In this document: piece by piece, positions 1 to 12,641 of the stretch
How the letters are laid out: each line of letters starts with the position of its first letter
How positions within the stretch are numbered: the first letter of the stretch is position 1
NCBI GenBank assembly: GCA_051453625.1
Contig: JBOZIK010000001.1
Location: 174,515,928 to 174,579,927 of the forward strand
DNA: 64,000 nt
Direction of reading: 5' to 3'
From: Welwitschia mirabilis
Taxonomy: Eukaryota; Gnetophyta; Gnetopsida; Welwitschiales
Notes under the pieces: model-generated
Told to the model about the DNA's origin: nothing
Database searches by the model: none
Seen by the model: the letters and a program-made list of their open reading frames with translations, nothing else
Translations under genes and position numbers: made by a program

Positions 1-979
1 ATTCTATAAGTAATTTCAAGAACTATAAGAGGACATTTTTACACACCTTAAATTGTGGTATACATAACCTTAATTCTATCTTATTCCATGTTAATGTCCT
101 CATGATTGGTTGGATGTTCTTATTTGGAATTAGTATCTATTTGGTTTTGGGGCTCTGCCTCCTTATTTATCTTTGGCATTTCTGGTTCCTCTGTCGGATT
201 CTCCTTTGGTGAATGCTTGGTTGGGCCTTACTTGACTAGGTCTTACTTTGTCTCCTACTTTGTGGATCTACACTCTTCTATAAAAGGTAAAATCATCTCT
301 AGCTATTCATGAACTTTCTTTGTTAGGGGCGAGGTTACCTCCCTCAGTGTTTGAGCTATACTAGGATAAATTTCCTACTCTTCTTATTAGCCTCTAATCT
401 TCTTTTTCACTTTTCTTATTTTTTGCATTCTCTTGTTGAGGCTTCTTCCATTGCCATGCATTTTCAAAGAGGGAAGATAACCTTCCTTCTTTCCCTACTA
501 TCCCTCATTGCTCTCCAGATGACCATAATAAGATTAGAATGCCAATTGGTGTATTTCCTTCTTAAAGATTAAATAAAGAAATTTAGCAAATTTATATAGT
601 ACCCTAGGTTAAGGAATTTAAGAAATACAAAATATAGCCTAGTAAGTTTTAAGAAACAACCCAAATGAATAAAATACCCACCTACATGAAGGCAGAAGTG
701 CTTTCTTACTAATGTACCCACTGAAGAGCTTAGGATGCCATCTAGAAAGAAGTGGAAGGCATTCCTTTATCCACTACATTTAAGGGAAATCTTCTTCCCT
801 TCCATTATAATTTTAAGATATCAAGATATTGCTTCTTCAGTAACCTCGATTAGTATTATTTTGAATGTGGTCCTATTTCTTTTCCATTGCTTGAAGAAAG
901 GGGTAATATTACTATTTATATTCCTCTTCAAATTATGTAGTAAGAAATCTCATCCCATTTCCTGCACCTTACTCCAAAG
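1..979. other. AT-rich stretch, no gene supported
   Basis: Short open frames occur on the plus strand, but none resembles a known protein and none has a coherent coding pattern. The minus strand may still hold the far C-terminus or 3' UTR of the neighbouring LINE, because its ORF2-like translation fades out gradually around 900-1,000. No poly(A) tail (poly(T) on this strand) or target-site duplication was recognised. Confidence 0.4.
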
Positions 980-3900
980 CTCTAAATAGCCTGTAAAGAG
1001 ACCTGAAATCACTGGCTTATATGTTAATGTAGCCTCCATTACAGCCTAAAATTTTAAATGATACCCTTGAATCCTCCTCGCTATTTTAATAGGGAGAGGA
1101 TGAGAAGAATTATTGAAAATAATGCCATTTCTAGTGTGCCAAATCTACCATATTATCAGCTAAATTGCTTCTATCTACTACTATATGATTTTCATCTTAT
1201 TATGTAATAACTTATTATTACCCCTAATAGACTTATAATTCACTTGCATTCATGGAAAAGGTGGTGATTATCCCCTTGATATGATTGATAAATTAGGTAT
1301 GTAGATGAGACTTAACTACTTTCTTCGATGAGCTGATCTCTTGTTAAAAGCCTATTATGGTCTTTACACTAGCAAAAATTTTTCATTTTGTCAAGGATTT
1401 ACCCCTGTTAAAATATCTTTTATTCTTTATGTTTGCCATAGTTTTTGATTAAGATGGATTTTATTGTATCTTCATTTGCCATGTCCAATTAATTTAGGTC
1501 TCTTTTAGCTCTTGATATATGTTTCCAAAGGTATGACTTCCTTCAAATCATTATCCATGATGTGTATCTATGGTTGATGAAGTTGCTCCATGATTGCTTA
1601 CCTATTAACAATTTATTAATTATTTTATAAGCTCTTTATTTAAGAAATACTTAGGATTATGTATCCCCAAACCTTAGATTTCCTAGGGTAGGCTATGAGN
1701 NNNNNNNNNNNNNNNNNNNNNNNNNNNNNNNNNNTTGCTCCTAGATCAGATGAACTCCTTTAGCATCTTATAAATTTTTTTTGGTTATAAACTTGAATGG
1801 CAGGATAACAGATGCCATATATCTGAATGAAGTGGTTAGGTAGGTATTTGCTAAGATAACCTTGGATTTTAAGGAGAGAAACCTATTTAGTTAAGAATAA
1901 CATTTCTTCTAATTTTTTTCTAAATGAAGCTATAGGTTAGAGATCTATTCTAGTTTTTAAAAGGAATCCATAAATATATGTCCTATAAATCTCCTAGCTT
2001 GGCTTTTAGTATTTTGATGCTAGCACCCCTCTTTTTGATGCTTTTGCTGATAAGGTAAATTATGGGCTTGTTTTAATTAGTCCTTAGACCTATAGCATTG
2101 GAAAAAAGGTTCATTATATTTTAATAGCTCTAGCTTATTAACTGATGGCTTAAGTCATTATAATTATTATATAATTAGTGTAGTAGTTAATAATGAATGT
2201 TTAGCTTTCAATTTTTATCCCTGAAACTTCATTTCTTTTAAGCATCCTCTATCAAACGTTCATTACAAATAAAAAGAGAGGATGCCCTACCTTAAGTTAT
2301 GCTATATTGATAAGAACTCTAATATACTATTATTTAACTCTACACAAAATTTAGGTAGGACTTGCATGTCTGACAAGAGGCTAGTAATATCTAAGTTGAA
2401 GCTAATCATCCTTAAGATAATTCCTAAGGCTCTCCAGCTTATTGAGTCATATGTTTTTGCTATATCTAGTTTAGTAAGAAGTAAAGAAAATTTATATTTC
2501 TTAACTTAACTAAATGGATAATTTCATCTATTAAAATAATTTGATCTTAAAATGTACCTGGATCATATGAAGTTAACTTGATTCTTAGAGATTACCTTGA
2601 ATAGTAGGGGACAACATGACCTACCATTATTTTTGTAAAAATTCTATATAATACTTTACATATTTCTATAGGTCTAAAATTATTTGGTCTACTTACGTCT
2701 CATTTTTTTGGAATAAAATCTACCTCGGTCCTATTCATCTTGACTGGAATGCACTTATCTTTGAATATATCCTACATGACATTATATAAGTTATCCCCTA
2801 TGAGAGATAAATATTCCTTGAATAATTCTATTGGACACCCATCCAATCCTAAGGATCTATTATTTTTAATCATTTAAATTACTATCTACACCTCTTTTCT
2901 ACCTATTGGCTTATTTATACTCATATTATCCTTGTTTAAAATTCTTTTTTCTATTTGAATAAGCTCAAGGGTGGTATCCTCTCATTTTCAAATGTTTTTA
3001 AGATATGACTATATTTTTATAGAAATAACCTCCCCGCCTTCAAGCACTCAGTCTTTAGTAGTTAGCTTTCTAATTCTGTTATCTATTATATGTCGATTAT
3101 CCTAGTAAAAAAATAAGTATGCTTATCACCTCATTGTAGCTACTTGATTCTAGACCTTTTCCTTTAGTAATGTTATTTATCTAAAGTTATTTCCTATAAT
3201 TCTTAAAGGTATTTATATTCTTTAGCCCTGAGATTGTCTTGGTATCCCTTAAGTTCCTATTCTATTTGAATCTTCTATAACTCTTGCTCTAGCTCCTTTT
3301 TAGATTTGAACCTATTTCTCTCTTTATGTCTCTAGCTCTTAAGATGGGCTTTCAGAGTATTTAAGCCCTTGTATAGAAATGTAATTAGTAGTGCATTGAC
3401 CTAGATCTTTTCTACCATGTTTCTAGTTTCCTCCTTCATGATCTAGTATCTCTCCATCCTGAAGGAAGATCTTGGGGGTGTTATCATTATGATTCTGTAT
3501 TTGATTATCTTATGGTATGAAGCCATTCTATTTAGGCTTCATGCCTCAATTATCATTTTAGTTACTTCCTTTCCCATTAAAATCCTATTAATTTTGGATA
3601 TTATTTGATTATTCCTAACCCTTCTATTAGATCACATGAATTAGCGTCTTGTTACTAGGATGTTTAAAATATTTCCTTTTATCATGAAGCCCTTAAGAAT
3701 CTCAGCTTCCTCACTGTTCTAGCTTTCTCCCCTTGTTTTTTTTTCATTTATGAAGATACTATTTAAATTCCCTATTGACTATCCATTTTGCTTTATTTTC
3801 AACTAAATTTACTAGTTTGTTTAACATTAGAGCTTTATCGATATTGTTTTGCAGACTATAAACATTTGTTATGATTCAACTTTTCTCTTTAAGGTATATT

Positions 3901-4160
3901 ATTAGATGATGTCTACTACTATGAATTAATTCTGCCTTCTTCTTTATTAGGATCATAATACCCCCTGAATATTCTTGTGCTTCCATAATGAATTTCTTCT
4001 AATGCTACTAAAAATTACTTAATATTATGTTGTTGCTCATCTTTGTCTCTTGAAAATAAACCAAATTTATATTATACTTGTTGATCAAATCTCTTACAGT
4101 ATTTTTTTATAGGGAGACCATGAACCCCTACAATTCCAAAAGATGCAATCCATTAGGTTT
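980..4160 (-). pseudogene. LINE-I ORF2: endonuclease / reverse transcriptase
   Basis: In an intact LINE this protein nicks the target DNA and reverse-transcribes the element RNA at the nick. Blocks seen on the minus strand, N- to C-terminal: a GIVGVHG-like start near 4,130; the endonuclease block FQETKMSNN at ~4,036-4,060; an RT entry block reading SLGLDGCPIELFKEY at ~2,825-2,875; IPKK followed by RPNNFRPI at ~2,675-2,740; the motif-A block KTYDSISW at ~2,433-2,463, with the preceding KLDIA keeping an Asp; the zf-RVT entry block NRLLTRDQL at ~1,328-1,362; and DNHHLFHEC at ~1,247-1,277. A WHTRNGIIFN-like block near 1,110 extends the frame. The FADD catalytic box could not be found and stops are frequent. 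The family is certain; the exact ends are not. Confidence 0.82.
1700..1734. other. assembly gap, 35 N
   Basis: A run of N inside the LINE-I reverse transcriptase region. The flanks share no obvious overlap. Confidence 0.99.
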
Positions 4161-4479
4161 GTTTATACTCCTTAATCTTTTTTAAATGTATCCTTAATTA
4201 TTACCCAAGAAATATTTGTCACATTTTTTCCTGCTTTTCTATCTCTTAACACTTTATTACTAGGCCTTTCTTTCATGTGACTTCTAATGTTGACTGGTTC
4301 TTGTTTGTTCATCTATTTCTTAGTTTAGGAAAATTATTCCTTCTTTTCTGTTATATGTTGAAATGAATTGTTGCCACAATTTTCTTTATCTTTCTTTTCC
4401 TTAGGATATATCATTTTATTCTTAATTATTTTTTCCTTTTTCGATTTTTGTTAAAATTAATTTTGGTTGTGCCCTAATT

Positions 4480-5250
4480 TTCCATAAAATAAACAAGTTT
4501 CTTTCTACCTATCTTCAATATCCACTTGCCTCTTTCTACATTCTTCCTTATCATATCCTTTTTTCTTGTAGTGTCTACACTTTTTTCAATTCTAATACAT
4601 CTCCTTAGCACATGTCGGGTATTTTCACATGTTCACATGTTATCTAGAGATTCTCATAAGCTACTTCTAAGTCATATGTTCCCCATTTTAATTTAAATTT
4701 AATAGACTAAATCTACTTTATTTCTTCAAGACTGATCCAAACACAAAATCTCATTAAAATAAGACTAGTTTACTTGATAGTTATTCTATCCAAGTTAATT
4801 AGTTTTATAAATTATGATGTAATTCTTTAGAATAGATCCTCATTCCATAACTTAAGGGAAAATCTATGAATTTAAATTCATAATGGTAATTTTTTTAAAT
4901 AGCTACATGTTTGCTTGCATCCCTGATGTCCATTTAGCTAGAGCTAGATCTCTTGTTTCATAGAACCATGAGCCTCTAGTAATTACCTCATCTCTATCCT
5001 ACTCATTATCTAACAAAAAGAGAATTAGACCTTTTAGTATGACAATTACCTATAGTTTACTAACTCTATTTATTTGGTGGCTACCCACTCCTTTATAAGG
5101 TACAACCTAGGCCTAGAGAAAAATGAAATAAACTTGCCTATCAAGCTATACTGTAATTATTTCTCTATCTTAGAATACATATTTTCATCTGTGTCTAAGA
5201 CTAGGATATTTCTTTATTGTAAGAATTGCATCTTTTTCATTTAAAATGGA
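4480..5250 (-). pseudogene. LINE-I ORF1: DUF4283-like / zinc-knuckle protein
   Basis: ORF1 proteins of plant L1 elements bind the element RNA in the cytoplasmic RNP. The minus strand reads ITRGSWFYETRDLALAKW at ~4,935-4,990, which fits the DUF4283 pattern (a bulky aromatic Trp-Phe pair, then a conserved Lys-Trp). Further along, near 4,540-4,640, a Cys-rich segment (TCAKEMY, then KKCRHYKKKGYDKEEC) fits a decayed CCHC knuckle. Several stops interrupt the frame. Its position directly upstream of the LINE ORF2 on the same strand supports the assignment. The N-terminus was not found. Confidence 0.65.
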
Positions 5251-5841
5251 TAGTGTCCTATCCTAAAATATTATTTCAAAACAACTTAATGCAAGAATAA
5301 CAACCTTAAGTTACTTACTAACAATGCCTAAATCCTAGATGAAACTGCCCTCCATGCATTGTAGCTCCCTTGGATTGAAGCTACCTCTATTAACCATGGG
5401 ACTCTTTAAGGCCCTAGTTCCAAAGCTTGCCTTCGTCCCTTATCTTAAAACCCTATTAATGATTTAACATGCTTCATCCTTTATCTTAATAGATATCAAA
5501 TACTTTCAATTTCTGTTGCTATTATGAATAGTTGTTGTTAATTTTTATAATGGTTTTGCACTTCTTGATTAACATATCATGCAAACAATAATTTGTTAAA
5601 TCAGTTAAATAATTTTTTGTCTTGTTGTTTCTTCATGATGTTTATTTGATGTCATAATTCTTAAGTTATGAGATTTTTCTTTTAACCTCTTTTAAATATT
5701 ATTAAAATTTTAGACCTATACTTATAAATTCTAGTTATTTAATTAATCATGATTTGTGAATCTCTAATAATTTTGAGGTTGTCATGTAGAGACATCATAA
5801 GAATTATTCATATTATAATGTATTATTAATTTTAAAAAAGA
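5251..5841. other. unassigned stretch between LINE-I and element A
   Basis: No protein-like translation was recognised on either strand after the LINE-I ORF1 block. It may be LINE-I 5' UTR or the target DNA into which element A inserted. If element A landed inside the gypsy relic at 55,662-57,230, the missing C-terminal half of that relic would have to lie here on the minus strand; no RNase H or integrase pattern was seen. Confidence 0.35.
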
Positions 5842-6890
5842 TGAATTTAAATGATATTAACATACTAATCAATAAAAACATTGATGCATTAAAAAGGACG
5901 TTTTTCTAATTTTTCCAATCAACATATATGTTTTTCTTCTATTAATAAAATGTTTCATTAGTTTATTATTACTATTATTAGCTCATATGTGTGCATTGTA
6001 ATTTTTATTATAGGAATATCATTTTGCAAATTCATTCTAGGAAAACCATATTCAAAGAAAGAAGAAACTACTTCTTTCCATGTAGCTTCCTAAAGGAGTC
6101 AAAATAGGAACCACCAAGAAGTAAGTTAGAGGGTTAAAAAAACAACAAGAAAGAAGGAAGAAGGGGTGATCTTTTGGTAAGAAGAAGGGTGAAAATCCTC
6201 AGCTAAGGATCAAATAAGAAAAAATTTCTAATGCATTCTAGAGAGAGTACTAATATATTCCCAAATCCATTGTAACTTGAAAAGGAGGTCACTATCGTTA
6301 GTACATTCTGTAGCAATTTTATCCTTTTACATAAAGTATAAGATGAAAAGCTACTTCTTTTTATAATGAGATTAAATACTAAAAATTATTATAATCAATT
6401 ACTTTCTTACTCTGATATTTATAAATGGGTAGATATTTAGGATATAATAATGCTTAGAAATAGGTGTTGTCTAGTTTTACTTTATAAATGTTCTTATAAA
6501 TATCTCACACCATATTCTATGTCTATAAATAAGTAGGTACCATATTGTTCGAAGAACTAATCTTAATAAGGCTTGTGGAAGCACTATCTTTTAAAATAAA
6601 GTTATTTTTAGTACCCTAAATAATAGGCTAATGAAATTTTTATAAAAGAGTCAATAAGATAGTTTTCTATTTATACTATTCAAGTTGAATGGTTTTAGGA
6701 ACTAATCTTTAAGATACAACTTGAAATAAAGTAGTTAAGCATTTGACTACCTTAGTTAGTTCTTAAAGTGATTCTTTATTTTTTAATTAAATGATTTAAG
6801 CTTAATTTAGATTAATAGTAATATATTTTATACATTTGACTAGTGTAATATCTACTATATTTACATTATTATTCCAACAAAAATCTTACA
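5842..6890 (+). repeat. element A 5' LTR (~1.05 kb)
   Basis: Direct homologue of 54,590-55,661. Shared landmarks include a TTATAGG segment near the start, the TATTCAAAGAAA block with its AACTACTTCTTT continuation, the CTATAAATAAGTAGGT block, and a TTACA end. The right edge is fixed by the PBS-like sequence that follows at once. The left edge (a TG at 5,842) is inferred by comparison with the TGATGA starts of the LTRs at 42,604 and 54,590 and could be off by ~40 bases. Confidence 0.75.
6523..6533 (+). promoter_or_regulatory. candidate LTR TATA box
   Basis: CTATAAATAAG lies in the middle of the 5' LTR and is conserved at 55,290-55,300 in the 3' LTR of the same element. That is where an LTR Pol II promoter would be expected. 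In an AT-rich window, a TATA match alone would mean little. Confidence 0.45.
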
Positions 6891-6893
6891 TGA

Positions 6894-6913
6894 TTTTGGC
6901 ACTAATTAGAGGG
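6894..6913 (+). other. element A primer-binding site
   Basis: TTTTGGCACTAATTAGAGGG begins three bases after the LTR end. Element B has TTTTGATGCTAGAAGAAGTG at the same place. Together they imply an ancestral site starting TTTGGCGCTAGAAGGAGGG, with the TGG start expected of a site complementary to a tRNA 3' CCA end. The tRNA was not identified. Confidence 0.6.
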
Positions 6914-7039
6914 CATCTTTGAGCTAAGATAATCAAGTCTATAATTCAAAAGATAACAAAATAATTATCAGGATGAGAAAGAAACATTTGTCAAAAGTCC
7001 TAAGAAATATAATTTAGAGGAATAAAAAGAAAATAAGAT

Positions 7040-8420
7040 TAAAATGAAAATTAAAGAGGAATATTTTGATACTGATGAAATTACTTTAGGGTAAGTAGCT
7101 AAAGAGAAGATCTTTCTCAACTAATGAAGGAAATGGAATAATAACTATGTACATTTCTCAAAATACCTTTATTTTAAGAAGAATCTTTTAACACATTAGG
7201 ATAGATAAGAAGTTTGTAGCATGATGTTATTAGAAATATGATGGAACTATAGACCTTTAAATTATGAAATAAACTAGTTAGAAGATCTAAGTCTCATTAA
7301 TCCTAAGGCACTAGAGTTTCTTAATAAATTTACAAATATAAACATTACATCTATATCTACTTTTAAAGGAAAGAAGTCTGATAAGCCCTTAGTTCATTCA
7401 AGTCTTTTCAATTCTTTTTTCAAATCTAATTATCTAGATTCTAAATTAGATTACTTAACATATTTTTCTTTTTATTTAAAAGGAAAAGCTCATTTGTGCT
7501 ACCATAGAAATCCTAATCATGCTTTTAGTTCTTAATGAATCCCTAGAAATGCCTTTCTAGATAAATTTCAACTGATGAGAATAGTAAAAGATCTAAGAGA
7601 ATAAATCATAAGTATAAAATAAAGAGATAATGAAAGGTTTGATGAATTTATGGATAAATATAATATATTACTTTGTCAGATTTCCTAATCATGGGAATTT
7701 TGGCTAGATAAATGGTAAGATCATTTCTTAGAGAATTATAGAGTCAAAATTTGAAAGATATATATCTATTATGTAGAGGGACTATTGAAAAAAAGATATT
7801 ATAAGAGATAGAAGAGGCCATTACTCGATTATAATATGAGCTAAGGATGGACATAGGGAGAAAAGATGAAAAGAGTGAGTGAAGTATCTACACTTGAAGC
7901 AAAAGGTATTTTGTATAGTTCTAAGTACATTAGTATAGTAGAGAAAGTTTCAAAAAATTCAAGTAAAAATAAGATTGAAAAATTTAATAAATTAACCATT
8001 TAACACTTGAAAAGCGATGAGGAACCTGCTTGTGAATATTGTGATGAAGATGATTATGATAGAATAAATTACTCTTAGATGCAAGAATTTCTCTAATAGC
8101 AGGATATAAATAGAATAGATCTAAATCTTGAAAACCAATCTTAAGCAAAAAGGAAACCATATTGATATCAATGTAAAAAATGGAACAACAGAATACAAAA
8201 TCCTTTGCAAAAATATGTCATCTCTAAAAACCAATAACAAATGAAATACCATAGAAATAGAAGAAATGAAGATCATAATGAAAGAAAAGAGATGTAGAAA
8301 GCTAAAAAGTAGGAAGGGAAAATTCCTACTCAAATATCCTAGAGAATCTACTAATAAGGCTATAACTAAAATATCTAGGATATCCAAAGTAATTGATTAG
8401 AAACCTAAAAAAAAAAAAAA
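7040..8420 (+). pseudogene. element A gag polyprotein relic
   Basis: Gag forms the cytoplasmic virus-like particle. The translation shows the plant Retrotrans_gag pattern: LDYLTYFSFYLKGKAH near 7,440-7,500 followed by YHRNPNHAFSS, then FQLMRIVKDLRE and RDNERFDEFMDKYNILL near 7,560-7,680. C-terminally, CEYCDEDDYDRINYS (~8,030-8,080) is a decayed CCHC knuckle in which the His has become Tyr. A basic segment with a second knuckle-like CKKW follows. Stops at Gln and Trp positions and several frame changes make it non-functional. It sits directly after the PBS and before protease, the normal gag position. An A-rich run at ~8,408 may mark slippage. Confidence 0.8.
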
Positions 8421-8759
8421 GGAAAACATAAGAATCTAGTAATAACAACATAGAATATGATGACATTTTTAAAAAAAAAATAAAAAACCCAAAATTTTAT
8501 CCTTTCCAATGATAAGTAAGTATTAGAGCATTCTAAGATTAAAAGAAATATTTAATGTCTAGCAAATGCATTCAAAAATACTTTAGTAGTCTTACCAATC
8601 ATAAAATTGCTAAAAGACATACCTATAAACTAGAAATAAATTAAGAGCATGTGTTCAGAAACTAGGACTCCTAAGAAGAAAAAAACATGTTAAAATGGTG
8701 GAAAAAAACATCGTCTCTTGGGCTTATATACAAGTCCTCCAAAATAAATAATGTAAGAA

Positions 8760-9115
8760 ATATAATGATCTTAGAACATTAATAATTGATATAAGGATTA
8801 ATAATAGAATTAAAGTGAAAGCCTTAGTTTATTTGGGATCTAGTGTTAATGTTATGATGTATAAAGAATTTGAAGTTTTAGGGAAATCAGAATTAGCATC
8901 TTATCATGAAAAAGTATATTTAATAGATGGTTCTATAGCACCTAAAGGGATTCTCAAAGATATACCAATTGAACTCCAAGGGTTTATTTATTTAATAGAT
9001 ACCATAATAATGGAAACTTAAGGAGATACTCCTATAGTCATTTTAGGAAGACCATGAATGACCACCTTAAATGCAACTATTAATTCAAGAAAAAGGCATT
9101 ATGAAAATAAATCTA
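8760..9115 (+). pseudogene. element A aspartic protease relic
   Basis: A retropepsin-type protease matures Gag-Pol. The frame reads KALVYLGSSVNVM at ~8,818-8,856, where the family has a catalytic Asp in the D-x-G-S/A core; here a Tyr stands in its place. HEKVYLIDGS, GILKDIPIELQGFIY and VILGRP (8,910-9,050) follow, the typical order for plant Ty3/gypsy proteases ending in ILGRPW. A 68-codon segment stays open (8,815-9,021), then TAA replaces a Gln/Glu-type codon before GDTPIVILGRP. The equivalent Asp in element B (near 32,695) is Asn. Catalytically dead. Confidence 0.85.
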
Positions 9116-9579
9116 AAAGAATTTAAACAAGAATAAAACTATTTGAAGCTATGATATTAGAAGATATGAGTTCTCATGTGGAAGCTAAAACCAACATTAT
9201 CTTAATTCAAAAAGTTGATATGATTCTAAAATAGTAAAATGAGGGAAAATACAATGAAAAAAGCCTAACACCTAAAAAAATCAAAAAATGTACCACCACT
9301 TAAACAAGGATTAGAATATATAGATATAGTCCCAAATAAACCTTTAATAATCAATAGTAATTTAATTTATTTCCAAAAAGAAAAGCTTAAAAAACATTAG
9401 TAAAAATAAGAGGATCATTTTCTTAGGATTAAACTGATATACTAAGAATAGATCTAGTAATGTGTCAGCATAGGATCTATCTAGATACTTCCATTAAATC
9501 AAATCAACAACATAAAAGAAGATGAATCCACATAAGTGAAAAGTAATTAAATAATAAATTTTTAAACTATTAGATATGA

Positions 9580-10770
9580 TTCATCTACCCTGTATTAGAC
9601 TTAGAGTGGATTAGTCCTATTACTGTACTATCAAAGAAAGGTGACAAATGGAAAGTATGTATAGATTTCCAAATGTTAAACATAATAATTTATAAAGATT
9701 ATTTTTTATTATCCTTCATAGATCAAGTCTTGAAGAGGATATCTAGACATTAATATTATAGTTTTCTTACTAGATACAATGGATATAATCCTATTACCAT
9801 GGCTCTAGGAGGTTAAGCTAAAAGTGCTCTTATCCATTATTGGGGAACTTATGCCTATAAAGTCCTATTACTTGGATTATATAATGCTTCAAATACATTT
9901 CAAGGGTTAGTAAACATCATCTTTTAAGATATGATAGGAAGATTGATAGAAGTATTTATATATGACTTTTCAATCTTTGGAAATAATTTTGAGAAATTAA
10001 TAGAAAGGTTAGAAAAGGCTTTAAAGAGATGTAAAGAAAAGAAGCTTAAACTTACTTGGTCTAAAAGTCATTTGACAGTTATCGAGGGAATTATCCTAAA
10101 GCATAAAATTTCTCAAAAAGGGATTGAAATTGATGAATAAAAATTTAAATGTATAAATGATATACCACCACTTTCCATGTTAAAAGAATTATGATCCTTC
10201 CTTAGGTATGTGGGATATTATAGGAGGTTCATAGCCATTTTTAGTAAAATTGCCAAACCTCTTATTAATATTCTATAAAGAGATGTATAATATAATTGTA
10301 ATGATAAATGTAAAAATGCTTTTAAAATATTAAAGAATAAACTACTAATGACACCTATATTACAAGTAACTAATTGGACAAGGCATTTTCATATCATGAC
10401 TAATGTATTCAATCATACTATGAAAACTATTTTAGGATAGAAATTTAATGAAAATAAACCTTATATTATTAATTACATTAATAGGAATTTTAAGAAAAAT
10501 TAACAAAATTATATTGCCACTAATAAGGAACTATTAGCAGTAGTAATAACATTGGAAAACTTTAGACATTACATCCTAGGTTATGAAGTAAAGATACACA
10601 TTGACCATAGTAAAATTAGATTGTTAATGAATAAAAAAGAGGAAAACTTAAAAATTATGAGATGAATATTTTTGATATAAGAATTTAATTTGAAAACCTT
10701 TAATAGAAAGGAAATAGTAAATGTTATGGTCGGCTACTTTCTAGAATAGAATTTTCTAAGTAAGAAGAAG
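9580..10770 (+). pseudogene. element A reverse transcriptase - RNase H relic
   Basis: The RT copies the element RNA in the particle and the RNase H removes the template. RT blocks in order: SPITVLSKKGDKWKVCIDF (~9,615-9,670); YYSFL then RYNGYNPITMAL (~9,755-9,812); YAYKVLLLGLYNASNTFQG (~9,850-9,905); and the active-site box FIYD at 9,955-9,966, where FMDD is expected. One open segment runs 9,931-10,140 (IEVFIYDFSIFG through KGIEIDE). The connection YVGYYRRFIAIFSKIAKPL (~10,205-10,260) is clear. The RNase H region keeps NYIATNKELLAVVITLENFRHYILGYEVKIHIDH (read in parts, ~10,510-10,605). The sequence ends with a decayed form of the VVADHLSRLEF tail near 10,720-10,760. Stops at Gln codons are frequent. 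Confidence 0.92.
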
Positions 10771-10849
10771 AACCACTCAATCTAGGAAATGAATTTTTTG
10801 ATGAACATCTTTTTTAAATTAAAACAAAATCCTAGTTTTATAACATCAC

Positions 10850-12125
10850 AAACTTTATAGTTAGTGAATTATTAAAACCTTTTTTAAATTATTATGAAAA
10901 ATAAAAATTATTGAGGAAAGCAAGCAACTAGATATGACATGATCAAATGCTTTTTAAGAAATGTAAAGACCACATCATAACAATGTGTGTTAAAGAAGGA
11001 TTTGAAGGAAAAAAAAAAAATCCTTCAAGAAACACATGAAGGAGAAAGAGAAGGACATTAATGAGTAAGAAGAACAAGAATAAAATCATTAATAGAGGTT
11101 ATTATTGGCCAATAATCTCTAAAGACTCTTTTTCCTATGTTAAGAATTGTGATAAATGTCAAAGGTAAGGAATATTTACTCAACAATTTAAAATTCCACA
11201 ATAGTGGATCTAATAATTTGAACCCTTTGATTCTTGGGGAACATATTTTATTAGGCCAATGAATCCTTCATACAATAGGAAAATGTATATATTAGTCTAT
11301 GCTGATTACCTTGTCAAATGGGCTAAGGTTTGAGGTTGTTATTTATTACTCTTCTTAAACTATCATAAACTTTCTTTTAAAGAATATCATCTATAGGTTT
11401 GAAATGCTTAGAAGCCTTATCTTTAGTAGGAGATCTTACTTTACTAGTGGAAACTTTGAAAAATTATTATCAAAATAATGTATCCAACGTAAGTTTTCTA
11501 TTACCCACCATCCTCAGTTTAAGGGTAAAGTAGAAATAAAAAATAAAGAATTAAATAGAATCATAAGAAAAACTATTAATATAAAGAAAATAGATTGGAA
11601 TGAAAAACTAAATGAAGCCCTTTGGGCTTATATAATAACTTGAAAACACACTACAAGGTTTAAACCTTATGAATTAGTTTATGAAAAGAAGAAAATAATG
11701 AAAATTGAATTTAGAATATATAAAAACATTTGCATTAGTTAAAGAAGTATATTATAATATAGATAAATCCCAAAAAGAATAGATAGAAATTATGAATCTT
11801 CTTAATGAGAAAATAAAAGAGGCCCTTATGAGGAAAGAATGAATCCAAGAGAAAATTAAGATGTGTCATGAAAAGAAAATAAGAAAAATCACTTTTAAAG
11901 AAGGAGATTTCATAATAGTTTATGATCTTTAAAAACTTAAATCCAAATAAAAGTATGAATAGAATTGGGTAGGAACTTATACTATAGCCAAGGTGATAAG
12001 TAATGGAATAATATAAATATTTGATTATAAGGAAAAAGTAACTCATCAAGTTATTAATCAAAGATTAAAAGTATATAATGATCATAAATATTTAATAAAT
12101 TATTTATAAAATTCATATAGAGTGA
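10850..12125 (+). pseudogene. element A integrase relic
   Basis: Integrase inserts the cDNA into chromosomes. The zinc-binding HHCC domain is intact in pattern: His codons at 11,035-11,037 and 11,056-11,058, then the pair CDKC at 11,148-11,159 after a GYYWP block. In the catalytic core the first Asp (WGTYF, 11,244-11,246) is Tyr. The second Asp region (SRRSYFTS, ~11,425) has also lost its Asp. The Glu (VEIKNKEL, 11,533-11,535) is kept. The C-terminal part runs LNEALWAYIIT, FKPYELVYEKK, then FKEGDFIIVYDL (~11,900) and KVTHQVINQRLKVYNDH (~12,037-12,087), the usual SH3-like tail of plant gypsy integrases. Inactive. Confidence 0.9.
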
Positions 12126-12373
12126 AAAAAGTATTTCCACTTTATTTAGAAAAATAAAATGATAGAACATTCTAATACATAAATGTACAGGGAGCTGGTA
12201 TACTTATGCATGAGACCATATCATGTATTTAGGATAATTCCCTATGTTCCTTAAGAAATTAATTAAATAATCCATGAATACAAGAAAAAACATTACAATT
12301 AAGAGAAAATTTATTATGCATCCTCTAAAAGTTACTGTCATTCACATGTTGAGGCAAGTGTCTTTCTCTTGTT

Positions 12374-12640
<267 letters not shown>

Positions 12641-12641
<1 letters not shown>

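Larger units (their letters stand above)
980..5450 (-). mobile_element. L1-like LINE relic (LINE-I)
   Basis: This is a non-LTR retrotransposon of the plant L1 type on the minus strand. In minus-strand order it shows ORF1 (nucleic-acid-binding, gag-like), then ORF2 with an AP-type endonuclease, reverse transcriptase and a C-terminal zf-RVT-like zinc-binding segment. Both ORFs carry many stops and frame changes, so the copy is dead. A 35-base assembly gap (1,700-1,734) interrupts the RT region. The upstream limit is set by the last recognisable ORF1 block and the downstream limit by the fading of ORF2. The termini themselves were not found. Confidence 0.8.

Noticed and set aside
106-989. Three plus-strand frames of 68-84 codons near the left edge
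   Set aside because: Hydrophobic AT-rich translations without family resemblance; chance frames or shadows of LINE-I 3' sequence.
11735-12061. 108-codon minus-strand frame
   Set aside because: Opposite the integrase C-terminus of element A; Phe/Tyr/Ile-rich reverse reading of an AT-rich coding strand.
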